In this document: positions 1-8,734 of the stretch, piece by piece | How the letters are laid out: each line of letters opens with the position of its first letter | Numbering within the stretch: position 1 is the stretch's first letter | Assembly (NCBI GenBank): GCA_938023895.1 | Contig: CALJDH010000041.1 | Span: forward strand, 1-14,021 | Source of the DNA: an uncultured Aliiroseovarius sp. | Lineage (GTDB): Bacteria > Pseudomonadota > Alphaproteobacteria > Rhodobacterales > Rhodobacteraceae | Length of the DNA: 14,021 nt | Reading direction: 5' to 3' | Made by a program: the position numbers and the translations under genes | Notes under the pieces: model-generated | Seen by the model: only the letters and a program-made list of their open reading frames with translations | Database searches by the model: none | Told to the model about the DNA's origin: nothing

Positions 1-82
1 GGTATCCATTGCGGCAGTCTCTTTCATTTGCTCGGGCGCGTGATACGCTGAGCAGGATCATTCGGCAAGCAGGAGCTTTCCC

Positions 83-412
83 ATGGCTTATGACAGCGGT
101 CTTTATGAAATCCTCAAGGACGATCTGGGCGAGCGTCCCGATCTGATGGAAAAGAAGATGTTCGGAGGGATAGCCTTCATGCTGAACGGCAACATGCTGT
201 GCGGTGTGCATAAAGACGGCGCGATGTACCGGGTTGGAAAAGACCACGAGGCCGCAGCGCTCGCCCTGCCCGGCGCGCGCAAGATGGATTTCACCGGACG
301 TCCGATGGGCGGCTTCATTGATGCAGGCCCAGACGCCATGGCGGATGATGACACCCGCGCCGAGTTGCTGCGTTTGGCCGTGGATTTCGTTTCCTCTCTA
401 CCCGCAAAGTAA
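83..412 (+). CDS. TfoX N-terminal domain protein (TfoX/Sxy family), 109 aa
   Basis: This is a small soluble protein made of the TfoX N-terminal domain only. The family signature is visible as KKMFGGIAFMLNG (residues 24-36), then a GxxKDGAMYRVG strand pair and MDFTGRPMGGFI (68-79). TfoX/Sxy was named for competence regulation in gammaproteobacteria, but stand-alone N-terminal-domain proteins like this one are widespread and mostly uncharacterised, so competence should not be assumed. The C-terminal helix-hairpin-helix half of full TfoX is absent. The start is set by AGGAG at 71-75, seven bases before the ATG. The gene lies 69 bases upstream of the ThiE-like gene on the same strand with no clear terminator between them, so they may be cotranscribed. 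Family assignment is secure; function is unknown. Confidence 0.88.
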   Translation: MAYDSGLYEILKDDLGERPDLMEKKMFGGIAFMLNGNMLCGVHKDGAMYRVGKDHEAAALALPGARKMDFTGRPMGGFIDAGPDAMADDDTRAELLRLAVDFVSSLPAK

Positions 413-481
413 CGCCTACGCTTGCAATAGCGGCAAACCCGGCTATGAAGCCTGTCAGAAAGAAGAAGAAGGATCGCTCAG

Positions 482-1111
482 ATGGCCGACACTGAACAGG
501 ACCGCCCCCAGCTGTATCTGGTGACCCCGCCCGAGATCGAGCTGTCGCGTTTCCCTACCGAACTGGCCAAAGTGCTGGATACCTATGACACCGCCTGCCT
601 GCGCCTGTCGCTGGCCACCACGGACGAAGACCGCATCATGCGCGCCGCGGACGCCTGTCGCGAGGTCGCCCATGCCCGTGATGTGCCGATCGTCATCGCC
701 GAACATGCGTTGCTGGTCGAGCGTCTGGGATTGGACGGGGTGCACCTGGGCGATGGTGCCCGCCGCGTACGCAAAACCCGTGACGATTTGGGCGCAGATG
801 CGATTGTGGGTGCTTACTGCGCCGCCTCGCGCCATGACGGCATGAATGCAGGCGAGGTTGGCGCGGATTACGTCAGCTTTGGTCCCGCTGGATCGACCCC
901 CCTTGGCGATGGCACCCGCGCGGAACATGATCTGTTTGCGTGGTGGAGCCAAATGATCGAGGTGCCCGTGGTCGCTGAGGGCGCGCTGGACGAAGACACG
1001 ATCCGCGCCCTCGCCCCCGTCACCGACTTCTTCGCCATCGGCGAGGAAATTTGGCGCACCGATGATCCATCGGCCACACTGGGCCGCTTGCTGGCGGCTA
1101 TGGACGGTTAA
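482..1111 (+). CDS. Thiamine phosphate synthase-like (ThiE-fold) protein, catalytic residues not conserved
   Basis: This 209-residue TIM-barrel protein belongs to the ThiE/TenI superfamily. Recognisable segments are GVHLG (86-90), GADYVSFGP (127-135) and a late glycine-rich turn (FAIGEEI, 184-190). Annotation pipelines would call it thiamine phosphate synthase. The family's working residues are mostly missing, however. The Q-x-R-x-K strand reads CLRLS (39-43). The Asn-Asp pair is Ala-Glu (73-74). The metal-binding Asp after HLGQ-x is replaced (HLGDGA, 88-93). The P-T-x-T-K phosphate loop is STPLG (138-142). It may therefore be a non-synthase paralogue binding another phosphorylated ligand (inference). 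The start follows AGAAGGA at 467-473, eight bases upstream. Its stop overlaps the stop of the convergent olsA gene. No other thiamine genes are in the window. Confidence 0.85.
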   Translation: MADTEQDRPQLYLVTPPEIELSRFPTELAKVLDTYDTACLRLSLATTDEDRIMRAADACREVAHARDVPIVIAEHALLVERLGLDGVHLGDGARRVRKTRDDLGADAIVGAYCAASRHDGMNAGEVGADYVSFGPAGSTPLGDGTRAEHDLFAWWSQMIEVPVVAEGALDEDTIRALAPVTDFFAIGEEIWRTDDPSATLGRLLAAMDG

Positions 1112-1941
1112 CGTTCGACGTTCAAATCACCCAGACCTTCAAGAACGGCCGCCTCGCAATGGGCGGCCAATTCTTTTCGGCCTTTGAAGTCCGAGACCTT
1201 GACTGGCTCGTGATAAACCAGCTCGACCCGCCCTTGGCGTCTGACGGCCAAGGTTTGCAACAGATGCGGGCCGAACTCCATATCGCCCCACCAGCCATAG
1301 AACCGCGGATCGCGGCCTTCCGGTGCAAAATAGCGGATCGTGACGGGCTGAACCCACATGAAATCCCGCAGGTCAGGCGTGAAGAACGCAGCGAAAAGCG
1401 TTGATTTAAAAGGTAATACACGCTGACTGTCCGACGACGTTCCTTCGGGAAAGAACAGTAACTTGTGTCCGGCCATCAGACGGGTCCGGAATACCTCAAT
1501 CTGGCTTTGCGCCTCTTTCCGGTCTCGGTTGATGAACACCGTCCCTGTCGCGCGCGCCAGACAGCCGATACCCGGCCAGCCAGCGACCTCCGATTTCGAC
1601 ACAAAATACACGCGCTTGCGCGCATTGAGCGAGAAGATGTCCAACCACCCCGCGTGATTGGCCACAACGGCGCCCTTCTGGTGCATCGGTGTTCCGTTCG
1701 TGGCGAAGCGAATCCCGAGGATCCGAAAGGCGTTGCGGCAGACAAACTGTGTGATGTGCGGCGTGATGGGACGCTGCGTGCCAAAGATCGGGCGTTCAAA
1801 CAGCCGCACCAGCAGCAGCAGGATCAATCCGCCAAAGACCAGAACTCCCAAAGGCAACCCGCGCCGAACAATACGTAGATACTCTAATTTTGAAGGGTGA
1901 AACGCGTGCGGTTCATGCCCGCCTTGCCACGTTGCATTCAT
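1108..1941 (-). CDS. olsA: Lyso-ornithine lipid O-acyltransferase (PlsC/LPLAT family)
   Basis: OlsA adds the second fatty acyl chain to lyso-ornithine lipid at the inner membrane, completing the phosphorus-free ornithine lipid; some homologues also acylate lysophosphatidate. The 277-residue protein carries the acyltransferase signatures: the NHxxxxD block (N95-H96 to D101, NHAGWLD), FINRDR (136-141) and FPEGTSS (164-170). A hydrophobic segment at about 29-46 should anchor it to the membrane. Assignment as OlsA rather than a generic PlsC rests on its position directly behind olsB: its ATG overlaps the olsB stop (ATGA, 1938-1941), which suggests translational coupling. The start is preceded by a G-rich stretch inside olsB. 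Its stop codon TAA shares the TTAA at 1108-1111 with the opposing ThiE-like gene. Some activity on glycerophospholipids cannot be excluded. Confidence 0.9.
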   Translation of the reverse strand: MNATWQGGHEPHAFHPSKLEYLRIVRRGLPLGVLVFGGLILLLLVRLFERPIFGTQRPITPHITQFVCRNAFRILGIRFATNGTPMHQKGAVVANHAGWLDIFSLNARKRVYFVSKSEVAGWPGIGCLARATGTVFINRDRKEAQSQIEVFRTRLMAGHKLLFFPEGTSSDSQRVLPFKSTLFAAFFTPDLRDFMWVQPVTIRYFAPEGRDPRFYGWWGDMEFGPHLLQTLAVRRQGRVELVYHEPVKVSDFKGRKELAAHCEAAVLEGLGDLNVER

Positions 1942-2708
1942 GTTTTGCCCCCCGCATAGATGGCACGTGATCGGTCATTGACCAGGGACATGTCAATAAT
2001 CAGGCAGACGTCAGTGGTGTTGAAGACATGATCGACAAACGCGCCATCGCCCACGAACCCACCCAGACGCAGATAGCCTTTGATCAGCGCCGGAACCGCG
2101 CGCATGGCAGCGGGCCGGTCGATCTCGTTTTCCGGCATCAGATCCATTGGTTGGAACACCTCTGGCTGTGCCCGAACACGAATGGCTTCGGGCGCGAGAT
2201 GCCGGTGATGCAGAAGGGACAAGGGCGCCTTCAGCGCGTCAACATCCGTCCCATGGAACGAGGCCACGCCGAACAGGATCTCGATCCCGTGTTCCTCTAC
2301 ATAGTTCGCCAATCCGCCCCACAGATGCATCATCGCAGCCCCACCGCGATAGTCCGGATGCAGGCAAGACCGACCCAATTCCAAGAGCTTACGGCCCGAG
2401 GCTTTCAGAATGCTGAGATCATATTCAGCTTCGGAATAGAAATGCTCAGGCCCGTCCGCCGTGTTCAACTTCTCGCCCCGCAGCAACCGGTAAACCCCGA
2501 CTGCTGGGGTCCCTTCGCGGGCGTGGTCGAACAGGATCAAATGGTCATAGAACGGATCGAACGCGTCTCGCTCCAACCCGTTTTCGTGGTCCACCAAAGG
2601 ACCGTCCCCACCCAGCTCACGCACAAAGACATCGTAACGCAGCCGTTGTGCTGCGATCAGATCTGCGTCACTCTTGGCCAATCTCAGTTCAAATTGGGGG
2701 GCAGTCAT
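1938..2708 (-). CDS. olsB: L-ornithine N(alpha)-acyltransferase
   Basis: OlsB transfers a 3-hydroxyacyl group from acyl carrier protein to the alpha-amino group of ornithine, giving lyso-ornithine lipid, the substrate of OlsA encoded next. The 256-residue protein is a member of the GNAT-like OlsB/hemolysin-type acyltransferase family. Visible blocks are RLRYDVFV (22-29), ELGRSCLHPDYRGG (110-123), GVASFHG (147-153), the AVPALIKGYLRLGG stretch (204-217) and FNTTDVCLIID (229-239), all typical of the family. The ATG at 2708 is used because an in-frame TAA lies four codons upstream. No good Shine-Dalgarno precedes it, so initiation may be weak or leader-dependent. The 80 bases upstream, back to the DUF3553 gene, contain no Pho box that I can recognise. 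Function is well supported by sequence and by the olsBA pairing. Confidence 0.93.
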   Translation of the reverse strand: MTAPQFELRLAKSDADLIAAQRLRYDVFVRELGGDGPLVDHENGLERDAFDPFYDHLILFDHAREGTPAVGVYRLLRGEKLNTADGPEHFYSEAEYDLSILKASGRKLLELGRSCLHPDYRGGAAMMHLWGGLANYVEEHGIEILFGVASFHGTDVDALKAPLSLLHHRHLAPEAIRVRAQPEVFQPMDLMPENEIDRPAAMRAVPALIKGYLRLGGFVGDGAFVDHVFNTTDVCLIIDMSLVNDRSRAIYAGGKT

Positions 2709-2788
2709 TCGAAATTAACCATTTGATAACCTTGTTCAGCTCATATGGCTCAAACACCGGACGCGCAACGCGACATCCGCTTCGCATC

Positions 2789-2977
2789 TTAGCGTTCAGG
2801 AGGCGTAAATACAGGCATCAAGTCAACATGTTCAATCATGATCACCTGCTTCCCGGCGTGCTCGAAGTTTACCGTGACGCGCCCTCCGATATTGGATTGC
2901 ACCTGCCCCAGTCCCCAATCGGGTTTCTCGGGGTGGCGCACCAGCATTCCCGGCTCAAGAAGTGATCCCAATCCCAT
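2789..2977 (-). CDS. DUF3553 domain protein, 62 aa
   Basis: This is a small DUF3553 protein. Its core runs EPGMLVRHPEKPDWGLGQV followed by a glycine turn and the strand VTVNFEHAGKQVI, giving a compact beta-barrel pattern. The arrangement of V-R-H-P, W-G-L-G-x-V and a closing beta strand resembles the Tudor-like C-terminal domain of UvrD/PcrA helicases, which contacts RNA polymerase or nucleic acid; that link is inference. The start at 2977 is preferred over an upstream ATG at 3016 because AGGGAAG lies six bases before it and homologues begin near the EPGMLV strand. The longer form would also run into the start of chpT. The gene is divergent from chpT with 27 bases between starts, and it lies upstream of olsB on the same strand with an 80-base gap. 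Confidence 0.85.
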   Translation of the reverse strand: MGLGSLLEPGMLVRHPEKPDWGLGQVQSNIGGRVTVNFEHAGKQVIMIEHVDLMPVFTPPER

Positions 2978-3004
2978 GACATTCTTCCCTATCAGGCTTC
3001 TAAC

Positions 3005-3604
3005 ATGACCAAACAAGACCGCGACCTAACCGCGTTGATCGGATCCCGTATCTGCCATGACCTTATCAGCCCTTTGGGCGCAATCGGCAATGGGGTAGAG
3101 CTGTTGCAACTGTCTGGCATGGGCGACAGTCCGGAAATGGCGTTGATTTCAGAGAGCGTGACCAATGCCAACCTGCGGATCCGCTTTTTCCGTGTGGCGT
3201 TCGGCGCTGCCACTGACGGCCAATCTCTGTCTGAAAAAGAAATCCGCGCTGTGCTGGCTCCGGGCGTCGATGGGCGTAAGATCAAGATCGACTGGCAGCC
3301 AGCGGGCGACCTGCCCCGGACCGAAGTGAAACTGGCCTTTCTTGCGTTGCAGTGTTTTGAAAGCGCAATGCCGTGGGGTGGTGAACTGGCTGTCACACGA
3401 ACCGACGGGCGCTGGCAGATGTCGGCGCAAGGCGAGCGTTTGAACGTCAATCCTGATCTGTGGGGCCTGCTGTCCGCAGCAAATCCGGATCTCGAGGTGC
3501 CGCCTGCCCATGTCCATTTCGCGCTGATCCGGCCAGAGCTGCAACGACAGGACCGAACAGCTTTGGTCCAAATCGCAGACCAGAGCATTAGCCTGACCTT
3601 TTGA
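3005..3604 (+). CDS. chpT: Histidine phosphotransferase ChpT
   Basis: ChpT is the cytoplasmic histidine phosphotransferase that takes phosphate from the hybrid kinase CckA and passes it to the response regulators CtrA and CpdR. In Rhodobacterales this pathway controls motility, gene transfer agents and related traits and is usually not essential. The 199-residue protein has the dimerisation helix signature ICHDLISPLGAIGNGVELL (16-34), with His18 as the expected phospho-acceptor in the HDL-x-x-P-L context. A degenerate ATPase-like fold follows (blocks around 90-175) with no intact ATP-binding G boxes, as is normal for ChpT. An AGG eight bases upstream of the ATG is a modest ribosome site. The gene ends just before a terminator hairpin shared with the convergent proA. 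Confidence 0.9.
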   Translation: MTKQDRDLTALIGSRICHDLISPLGAIGNGVELLQLSGMGDSPEMALISESVTNANLRIRFFRVAFGAATDGQSLSEKEIRAVLAPGVDGRKIKIDWQPAGDLPRTEVKLAFLALQCFESAMPWGGELAVTRTDGRWQMSAQGERLNVNPDLWGLLSAANPDLEVPPAHVHFALIRPELQRQDRTALVQIADQSISLTF

Positions 3605-3605
3605 A

Positions 3606-3632
3606 CGAAAAAGCCGCCCTTTGGGGCGGCTT
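3606..3632 (-). terminator. Rho-independent terminator of the proBA operon, possibly bidirectional
   Basis: A perfect 9-bp stem, AAGCCGCCC (3611-3619) and GGGCGGCTT (3624-3632), closes a TTTG loop. Read on the minus strand it begins six bases after the proA stop codon and is followed by a run of five T (3610-3606), a textbook terminator. On the plus strand it follows chpT but the downstream bases are only TTCTTAAC-like, so termination of chpT would be weaker. Confidence 0.9.
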
Positions 3633-3638
3633 CTTAAC

Positions 3639-4886
3639 TCAAGCGCGAGTGGTGCCGTCGCCCACGACAAGATACTTGAACGATGTCAGCTGCTTAGAGC
3701 CCACAGGCCCCCGCGCGTGCATCTTGCCGGTCGCAATTCCGATCTCGGCGCCCATACCGAATTCACCACCATCCGCGAATTGGGTCGAGGCATTGCGCAT
3801 CAGGATCGCGCTGTCCAGACGGGTAAAAAAGTGATCCGCCGTCGCGTCATTCTCCGTCATGATCGCATCTGTGTGGGACGATGAATAACGGTTGATGTGC
3901 TCAATCGCGCCGTCCACATCATCAACCAGCTTGGCGGCGATGATGCTGTCCAGATACTCGGTGCCCCAATCGTCTTCGGTTGCAGCAACCGAGCCGGAAA
4001 GGCCTTCGCCCACGCGCACTTCTACCCCAGCGGCCATCAGATCGTCGATCACGGCTTGACCCAGTTCCAGCGCATCCCGATGGATCAGCAGGCACTCGGC
4101 CGAGCCGCAAATCCCGGTCCGGCGGGTTTTGGCGTTCATCACGACCTTACGGGTCTTTTCGGCATCCGCATCCTTGTCGATATAGATGTGCACGATGCCT
4201 TCCAGATGGGCAAAGACCGGCACGCGGGCCTCGCGTTGGACCAGTCCGACAAGGCCCTTACCGCCACGCGGAACGATCACGTCCACATGGTCAGTCATGG
4301 TCAACATCTCGCTGACCGCCGCTCGATCACGGGTCGGGATCAATTGAATAGCATCCTCGGGCAGACCGGCGGCGCGCAGTCCGTCTTGCAGGCATTCATG
4401 GATCAGCCCTGCCGAATGGAAGCTTTCCGAACCGCCCCGCAGGATCACCGCGTTTCCGGCCTTCAGGCACAATGCACCCGCATCCGCCGTCACATTGGGG
4501 CGGCTTTCATAGATCACGCCGATCACGCCAAGCGGCGTGCGCACGCGGCGAATGTTCAGGCCCGAGGGACGGTCCCATTCTTCCATTACCTCGCCCACCG
4601 GGTCATCTTGAGCGGCCACGGCCCGCAGCCCATCGCACATGCCTTTGATCCGATCTTCGTCCAGCATCAGGCGGTCCATCATCGCGTCTGACAGACCTTT
4701 GTTACGGCCGAACTCCATGTCTTTTTCGTTGGCGGCGATGATGTCATCCCGACGATCCCAGCAGGCATCGGCAGCGGCCATCAAGGCCTTTTCCTTGACC
4801 TCGGATGGGGCGAAAGCAAGCTCACGTGCGGCTGCGCTGGCGCGCGTGCCAATGTCGGTCATCATGGTTTTGATGTCGTCGCTCAT
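3639..4886 (-). CDS. proA: Gamma-glutamyl phosphate reductase
   Basis: ProA reduces gamma-glutamyl phosphate with NADPH to glutamate-5-semialdehyde, the second step of proline synthesis in the cytoplasm. The 415-residue product matches the usual family length. Visible motifs are [12 protein letters not shown] (125-136), [11 protein letters not shown] (144-154), the catalytic cysteine Cys260 in [18 protein letters not shown] (335-342), [11 protein letters not shown] (376-386) and [12 protein letters not shown] near the C-terminus. The start at 4886 (MSDDIKT) is chosen over an in-frame ATG at 4943 because GGAG lies nine bases upstream and because the longer form would overlap proB. The gene is 40 bases downstream of proB in the same transcript and is followed directly by the terminator at 3606-3632. 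Confidence 0.97.
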   Translation of the reverse strand: MSDDIKTMMTDIGTRASAAARELAFAPSEVKEKALMAAADACWDRRDDIIAANEKDMEFGRNKGLSDAMMDRLMLDEDRIKGMCDGLRAVAAQDDPVGEVMEEWDRPSGLNIRRVRTPLGVIGVIYESRPNVTADAGALCLKAGNAVILRGGSESFHSAGLIHECLQDGLRAAGLPEDAIQLIPTRDRAAVSEMLTMTDHVDVIVPRGGKGLVGLVQREARVPVFAHLEGIVHIYIDKDADAEKTRKVVMNAKTRRTGICGSAECLLIHRDALELGQAVIDDLMAAGVEVRVGEGLSGSVAATEDDWGTEYLDSIIAAKLVDDVDGAIEHINRYSSSHTDAIMTENDATADHFFTRLDSAILMRNASTQFADGGEFGMGAEIGIATGKMHARGPVGSKQLTSFKYLVVGDGTTRA

Positions 4887-4926
4887 CTTGCTTTCTCCGT
4901 TAAGGTGGTCTTGTAGCTTATTGCCT

Positions 4927-7076
<2,150 letters not shown>

Positions 7077-7082
7077 TCACAG

Positions 7083-7111
7083 GCGATAGAGGGAAATTGG
7101 CCGAGGCTCAA
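7083..7111 (-). promoter_or_regulatory. Possible internal promoter upstream of obgE
   Basis: On the minus strand TTGAGC (7111-7106) and TATCGC (7088-7083) are separated by exactly 17 bases inside the 85-base gap between the second GNAT gene and obgE. The spacing is right for a sigma-70 promoter but the -10 box is poor, so this is only a candidate internal promoter that would let obgE-proB-proA be made independently of the acetyltransferases. Confidence 0.25.
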
Positions 7112-7140
7112 GTCCAGAGCCTGCAGCAAGGTCAATTGGA

Positions 7141-7695
7141 TCAGCTTTCTGGACGTAAATGCGGGAAAACACGCGATTGCGCGCACGCCTCCCAATTTGC
7201 GCGCGTCAGGCTGAGCTTGATCAGCACCTCGTCGCAATCGCGCGAGACGCAATGCGCATCTTCAGTCTTCCCCGTGTCCCGGAACCCCAGCCCCGTCAAA
7301 ACCGCGCGCGAGGCGTGGTTCTCGGGAAAGTGGCCCGAGCCGATTTGGTCCACATCCGTGGTCGCAAACACATGCGAAATCAGCGCACTAGCGGCTTCCC
7401 GCATGACGCCCCGACCGTGATGCTTGCGCCCAAGCCAATACCCCAATGTCGGGTCAAGGCCGACCACGCCCAGAACCTCGCCATCCTCATCGATGGCCAA
7501 GCCGCCCAACGGATTGGTGTTGGCGAGATAGTCCAGAAACCCATCGAAATCTGCCCGCGTATAGGGATGCGGCACAACCGTCAGCCAGCGCGCCACCTCA
7601 ATATCGTCAAGCAGCGCGATAACCTGATCGCCGTCATCCGGCGTCAGGGGGCGGAGCGCAAACCGTTCCGTCCTGATCTGGATATTCTTTTCCAT
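7141..7695 (-). CDS. GNAT family N-acetyltransferase (RimJ/RimL-like), second copy
   Basis: This 184-residue acetyltransferase is of the RimJ/RimL type (Acetyltransf_3). It opens with the family's TERFALRPLTPDD strand (9-21). The acetyl-CoA pyrophosphate loop is seen at GRKHHGRGVMREA (89-101, Q/R-x-x-G-x-G/A pattern HHGRGV), and the C-terminal helix-strand NHASRAVLTGLGF lies at 126-138. Relatives acetylate protein N-termini or small amines; the substrate here is unknown. It starts nine bases after the stop of the preceding GNAT gene. No close Shine-Dalgarno is visible, only AGGAAG about 19 bases upstream inside the previous gene, so translation is probably coupled. The two neighbours are clearly diverged, not a recent duplication. 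The last ~20 residues lie beyond the recognisable GNAT core. Confidence 0.88.
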   Translation of the reverse strand: MEKNIQIRTERFALRPLTPDDGDQVIALLDDIEVARWLTVVPHPYTRADFDGFLDYLANTNPLGGLAIDEDGEVLGVVGLDPTLGYWLGRKHHGRGVMREAASALISHVFATTDVDQIGSGHFPENHASRAVLTGLGFRDTGKTEDAHCVSRDCDEVLIKLSLTRANWEACAQSRVFPHLRPES

Positions 7696-7704
7696 GGCAA
7701 TGCG

Positions 7705-8244
7705 TTACGCCATCTTCCTGATGTAGGTCCAGGTTGGTACATTGGCCCCGCGTGCCACCGAATGGCTTTCCGCATCGCCAATATATTCGAACCCTGCATG
7801 GGTCAGCACTCGGGCCGAAGCCGGGTTGTCTTGGAAGACTTCCGCAAAGATGGTACTGTTGGCCTGCGGGTTCGCCTCGATCAATGCACAGACGGCCTCG
7901 GACGCGATGCCAGCGTTCCAGAACCCCGGCGCAACCCAATAACCCAGCTGGCTTTGACCGCGATCCAGCGCGTTTAGGGTGATCACACCCAGTACATCAT
8001 CCTGATCCTCGTTCAGGCTGTCCATAACCCAGACATCTTCGTTACGGTCCTCGGCCATGGCGCGCTCAATAAACGCCTCGGTCACGCCTTGCGGCAAGGG
8101 ATGCGGGATCGAACGCGAGGCTTCTGCTACGCGTTTATCTGACGCGGATAGGACCAATGCCCCAAGATCCGAGGGCCGCACAGGGCGCAGCACAAAACGC
8201 GCCGCCTGAATGATCGGCTGGGTCCTGATATCTACATGCTTCAT
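7705..8244 (-). CDS. GNAT family N-acetyltransferase (RimJ/RimL-like), first copy
   Basis: This 179-residue acetyltransferase has the RimJ/RimL layout: an N-terminal AARFVLRPVRPSDL strand (14-27), the strand QLGYWVAPGFWNAGIASEAV (99-118) that carries the acetyl-CoA binding turn, and NPASARVLTHAGFEY (140-154). The canonical Q/R-x-x-G-x-G/A loop is degenerate (FWNAGIA), although many active family members read this way. The start at 8244 is set by a very strong AGGAGG seven bases upstream; an upstream in-frame ATG at 8304 has no such site. The gene is the first after the rpmA terminator and probably heads a GNAT-GNAT-obgE-proB-proA transcript. Substrate is unknown; a ribosomal protein is an attractive guess from the neighbours only. 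Confidence 0.87.
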   Translation of the reverse strand: MKHVDIRTQPIIQAARFVLRPVRPSDLGALVLSASDKRVAEASRSIPHPLPQGVTEAFIERAMAEDRNEDVWVMDSLNEDQDDVLGVITLNALDRGQSQLGYWVAPGFWNAGIASEAVCALIEANPQANSTIFAEVFQDNPASARVLTHAGFEYIGDAESHSVARGANVPTWTYIRKMA

Positions 8245-8333
8245 GGCTTTCCCTCCTCTGAAAAGCGCTGAATGCACCGTCCGTTCTTCCCGTAAAGGCC
8301 ACAACGTATTCCGCGTTTCCGGCGCTTTTAGGG

Positions 8334-8363
8334 CGTTCGTATGAACGTTGGATGAACAGGCAA
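8334..8363 (-). promoter_or_regulatory. Candidate promoter with overlapping inverted repeat upstream of the GNAT-obgE-proBA block
   Basis: On the minus strand TTGCCT (8363-8358) and TACGAA (8341-8336) lie 16 bases apart, 90 or so bases before the first GNAT gene. An inverted repeat, CGTTC-4 bases-GAACG (8334-8347), covers the putative -10 box and could be an operator or simply a small hairpin. Both boxes are weak matches, so this is a tentative call; nothing better stands out in 8245-8370. Confidence 0.25.
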
Positions 8364-8370
8364 GTAAGTA

Positions 8371-8413
8371 TTACAAACAAAAAGAAAAGGGGCCGGCTTT
8401 CACAGCCGGCCCC
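8371..8413 (-). terminator. Rho-independent terminator of rplU-rpmA
   Basis: A perfect 10-bp GC-rich stem, GGGGCCGGCT (8389-8398) with AGCCGGCCCC (8404-8413), closes a five-base loop. On the minus strand it lies about 30 bases after the rpmA stop and is followed by a T-rich tail (TTTTCTTTTTGTTTG). It should end most rplU-rpmA transcripts before the acetyltransferase genes, separating abundant ribosomal protein mRNA from the downstream block. Confidence 0.93.
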
Positions 8414-8443
8414 TGAAATTTCACAACCTCGTTAGGTTTCGGC

Positions 8444-8713
8444 TTACTCTGCGGCCTCCGCCACCGGGAGAACCGAAATAAAGGTGCGGCCCTTCAGGCC
8501 TTTGTGGAATTTGACGGTGCCTTCGCTGGTTGCAAAGATGGTGTGATCTTTGCCCATGCCCACGTTTTCACCCGGCCACATCTTGGTACCGCGCTGACGC
8601 ACGATGATGTTGCCCGGGATCACAACCTGACCACCGTATTTCTTTACACCAAGGCGACGACCGGCTGAGTCGCGGCCGTTACGGGATGAACCGCCTGCTT
8701 TTTTATGTGCCAT
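8444..8713 (-). CDS. rpmA: 50S ribosomal protein L27
   Basis: L27 is the large-subunit protein whose flexible N-terminus reaches the peptidyl transferase centre. The 89-residue product is full length, with the invariant N-terminus [21 protein letters not shown], then [22 protein letters not shown] and the [10 protein letters not shown] segment. It starts directly with AHKK, so it lacks the cleavable N-terminal extension found in Firmicutes. AAGGAG lies seven bases before the ATG. The gene follows rplU by 21 bases in the same operon and is closed by the terminator at 8371-8413. The C-terminus is slightly extended with an Ala/Glu-rich end (VAEAAE). Confidence 0.98.
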   Translation of the reverse strand: MAHKKAGGSSRNGRDSAGRRLGVKKYGGQVVIPGNIIVRQRGTKMWPGENVGMGKDHTIFATSEGTVKFHKGLKGRTFISVLPVAEAAE

Positions 8714-8734
8714 GCTATCTCTCCTTAGCTCTTG

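Noticed and set aside
1..27. A minus-strand start (ATG at 27, reading MKETAAMDT) running off the left edge, possibly a divergent gene.
   Set aside because: Only nine codons are visible and no Shine-Dalgarno precedes either ATG, so it cannot be supported.
427..446. An imperfect hairpin (ATAGC...GCTAT) between the TfoX-domain gene and the ThiE-like gene.
   Set aside because: It is short, has a bulge and no T run, so it is not called a terminator.
2709..2788. Possible phosphate-starvation control (Pho box) of olsB, expected because ornithine lipids replace phospholipids in many bacteria.
   Set aside because: No CTGTCAT-type direct repeat is present in the gap.
3897..4691. A long plus-strand open frame opposite proA, and similar long frames opposite olsB, obgE and rplU.
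   Set aside because: These mirror the codon bias of well-identified genes on the other strand and encode no recognisable domain.
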